This document shows positions 62,479 through 64,000 of a stretch of DNA of 64,000 nucleotides, one piece after another. A program made the translations under genes and the position numbers. The stretch is from Amycolatopsis sp. NBC_01480 (GTDB taxonomy: Bacteria; Actinomycetota; Actinomycetes; Mycobacteriales; Pseudonocardiaceae). How positions within the stretch are numbered: position 1 is the first letter of the stretch; every line of letters starts with the position of its first letter. Under the pieces are notes generated by a model. That model saw only the letters and a program-made list of their open reading frames with translations, ran no database searches and was not told the origin of the DNA. The stretch spans positions 2,294,001 through 2,358,000 of the forward strand of contig NZ_CP109442.1 of NCBI RefSeq assembly GCF_036227205.1, in the 5' to 3' direction.

Positions 62479-62627
62479 ACGGCTTTGGGCCCGGGCCCGC
62501 CCGGGGCCGGTCGCGGCTCCCGCTTGGCCAGCAGGGCGCGCACGCCGGTCAGCTGACGCTTGACGGGCGTTGCCGGATCACGACGCCCGGTCCCGGCCGG
62601 GAGCCCGAAATGAATGCGCACGCCCAT
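62466..62627 (-). CDS. Possible small basic protein overlapping the ECF sigma 3' end
   Basis: A 53-residue frame from ATG 62627 with a good GGAGG 6 bases upstream: MGVRIHFGLPAGTGRRDPATPVKRQLTGVRALLAKREPRPAPGGPGPKAVHSD. Its last 13 bases overlap the end of the sigma gene (62478). No family recognised; the ribosome site and length favour a real gene, the Arg/Pro composition does not. Antisense to the sigma gene tail. Confidence 0.35.
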   Translation of the reverse strand: MGVRIHFGLPAGTGRRDPATPVKRQLTGVRALLAKREPRPAPGGPGPKAVHSD

Positions 62628-62793
62628 GGCGCGCCTCCTGCACCTGCGATCGGACGATGACGCCGCCGGGGTCAGGGACGGGAGACTTCGAACGATAGCC
62701 GCGCGCGGGCCCCCGGGAGGCCCTCGATCGGGGTGTGGTGGTGAAGACCAGCCCACCGGGCGAACCCGTTCCGCCGGATGGACAACCCGGCCC

Positions 62794-63534
62794 TCAGCGT
62801 CCGGCCGGTGGCTCGAACAGCTCGTGCACCGTCGCCGACCGCGCGACGACCTCGCCGGACACCTCGCTCAGCTTCCGGTTGTGGCTGCGCGCGTAGCGGC
62901 GCAGCACGGCGAACGCCTGGTCCATCTCCAGCGAGAGCCGCTCGGCGACGAACCCCTTGGCCTGCTCGATGATCACCCGGCTGGACAGCGCCGTCTGCAG
63001 CTGCTCGACCAGAACTTCGTGATGCCGGATCGTGCGTGCCTGCAACAGCCCGATCGTCGCGACGTCGACCATCGCGCGGGCGGCCCGCAGGTCCTCGGCG
63101 CCCAGTTCGCCGGGCACCGCGGAGAACAGGTTCAGCACCCCGATCACCTCGGTCCGCAAGCGCATCGGCAGCGCGTGCATGGCGCGGAAGCCGTGGTCCG
63201 TGGCGGCCGCGGCGAAACTCGGCCACTCGTCCGCCGGTTCCGCGAGATCGGCTTTCGTCACCTCCCGGCCGAGCCGGTAGGCGTCCAGGCACGGCCCCTC
63301 GTCCCCCTGCAGCTGGAACAGCTCCAGCAGCCGGACCTCCTCGTCCGAGCTGGCCACCAGCTGCAGCTCCCCCGCCGGGTTCGCCAGCAGCAGCCCGGCC
63401 GCGTCGACACTCAGCAATTCGACGCAGCGGCCGGACAACAGGTGCAGGAACTCGATGACGTCGAAGTCGTCGATCAACGTGTCGGCCAGTTCGACGAACG
63501 TCTCCACGAGCCGCCCTTCGGTCAAGCCGGCCAC
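62794..63534 (-). CDS. GAF-ANTAR domain RNA-binding antiterminator
   Basis: A 246-residue protein from GTG 63534 (start chosen at the usual GAF N-terminus, no strong ribosome site). Residues ~5-140 GAF: RLVETFVELADTLIDDFDVIEFLHLLSGRCVELLSVDAAGLLLANPAGELQLVASSDEEVR. Residues ~170-240 ANTAR: LQTALSSRVIIEQAKGFVAERLSLEMDQAFAVLRRYARSHNRKLSEVSGEVV, a helical fold that binds two-hairpin RNA and prevents termination. The GAF domain may sense a small ligand. Confidence 0.88.
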   Translation of the reverse strand: MAGLTEGRLVETFVELADTLIDDFDVIEFLHLLSGRCVELLSVDAAGLLLANPAGELQLVASSDEEVRLLELFQLQGDEGPCLDAYRLGREVTKADLAEPADEWPSFAAAATDHGFRAMHALPMRLRTEVIGVLNLFSAVPGELGAEDLRAARAMVDVATIGLLQARTIRHHEVLVEQLQTALSSRVIIEQAKGFVAERLSLEMDQAFAVLRRYARSHNRKLSEVSGEVVARSATVHELFEPPAGR

Positions 63535-63637
63535 CTCCCATGACTTGTTCGCCTGCAGTGACAGGTTCAGCTGGGACAGGTGTCCTCCGGTCAGGAGACC
63601 TCGCCGATGACTGTAGAGCAATCGGGCCGTTATCAGG

Positions 63638-64000
63638 TCACGCTTTGACCAGGTCAGCCCATTGGCGCACCGCGCCGACGTCCACAGTGGACTGCCAGCC
63701 GCCGGGACGGACCGCGCTGCCCACGTGGAACCCGCGCACGCCGCCCGCGCGCAGCAAGTGGACCTGCTGCGCACGCAGGCCGCCGCCGACCAGCAGCGCC
63801 GGGCCGTCTTCGCGGCGCGCGAGCTGCTGCAGCACGGACAGGCCGCTGCCCACCCCGGCCGGGTGGCCCGCCGCCAGCACGGTGTCGCAGCCCAGCTCGG
63901 CCAGCACGCCGAACGCCGCGATCGGGTCGCGCGAACGGTCGATCGCGCGGTGGAAGGTCCAGGCCAGGCCGTCCAGCTCCTTCAGCAGCGAGCGGCAGGC
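63638..64000 (-). CDS. cutC: CutC-family copper homeostasis protein, C-terminal part (cut by window edge)
   Basis: About 120 residues at the C-terminal end of a CutC-type TIM barrel: TFHRAIDRSRDPIAAFGVLAELGCDTVLAAGHPAGVGSGLSVLQQLARREDGPALLVGGGLRAQQVHLLRAGGVRGFHVGSAVR. FHRAxD and the GxHxGSA ends are family marks. Copper-linked role in E. coli; its enzymatic function is unclear. The gene continues past the right edge. Confidence 0.85.
   Translation of the reverse strand, partial: ACRSLLKELDGLAWTFHRAIDRSRDPIAAFGVLAELGCDTVLAAGHPAGVGSGLSVLQQLARREDGPALLVGGGLRAQQVHLLRAGGVRGFHVGSAVRPGGWQSTVDVGAVRQWADLVKA

Overview
The window is high-GC actinobacterial DNA. GTG/TTG starts, lipobox lipoproteins, a conservon, a type VII secretion accessory locus and an Rpf with a c-di-AMP-type leader all point to the Pseudonocardiales; Amycolatopsis or a close relative is my best guess. 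Gene order matches, from memory, the Mycobacterium tuberculosis stretch Rv0862c-Rv0883c: helicase-associated protein, moaC, mog, moaE, rpfA, moaD, moaA, YccF protein, cspB, DUF2771, MFS, MarR, SpoU methylase, small membrane protein, DUF3027. Here that backbone is rearranged and has large insertions.

Region by region. 1-7.5 kb: SpoU RNA methylase (cut by the window edge), a GCS2-family glutamate-cysteine ligase homologue, TetR, heme oxygenase behind an IdeR/DtxR-like box, Mn/Fe superoxide dismutase, arylamine N-acetyltransferase, and a MarR-MFS efflux operon. 7.5-19 kb: purine permease, DUF2530, aldo/keto reductase, a sacsin-like GHKL ATPase overlapping a DUF3027 gene, glutaminyl cyclase, MFS, DUF2771 lipoprotein, cold-shock protein and a 40-bp tandem repeat. 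19-23.3 kb: HAD phosphatase, a TetR/R2lox pair, acyl-CoA synthetase. 23.4-28.4 kb: type VII secretion satellite locus with EspG, three DUF3558 lipoprotein paralogues (two broken), a small helical protein with a YxxxE signal and a PPE-like Gly-rich protein. 28.4-30.2 kb: degenerate ~55-bp repeat array split by a complete IS256-family element with an 8-bp target duplication. 30.3-33.1 kb: PhzF, YccF, metallophosphatase, HAD-IIA.

33.2-41.3 kb is a molybdenum block: regulator (HTH-TOBE), modA, modB, modC, moaA, moaD, a fused mogA-moaE and moaC. An Rpf gene sits inside it, with a CRP-like site and a ydaO-type (c-di-AMP) riboswitch candidate in its leader. 41.4-45.5 kb: malic enzyme, a 60-residue conserved protein, helicase-associated protein. 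45.5-52.8 kb: a complete conservon (sensor kinase-like CvnA, roadblock CvnB, DUF742 CvnC, GTPase CvnD) followed by a second roadblock-DUF742 pair. 53.3-59.7 kb: nitrate/sulfonate/taurine-type ABC transporter convergent to a ThDP-decarboxylase/acyl-CoA dehydrogenase operon. 59.8-64 kb: S53 peptidase, ECF sigma factor, a GAF-ANTAR regulator and a partial CutC.

Three copies of one long hairpin (outer arm CTCGTGAGTG, loop flanks GGTT/AACC, covarying middle) lie immediately after three genes and look like a dispersed terminator-like element. All family assignments are from reading the sequence and memory of the families; no search was run.
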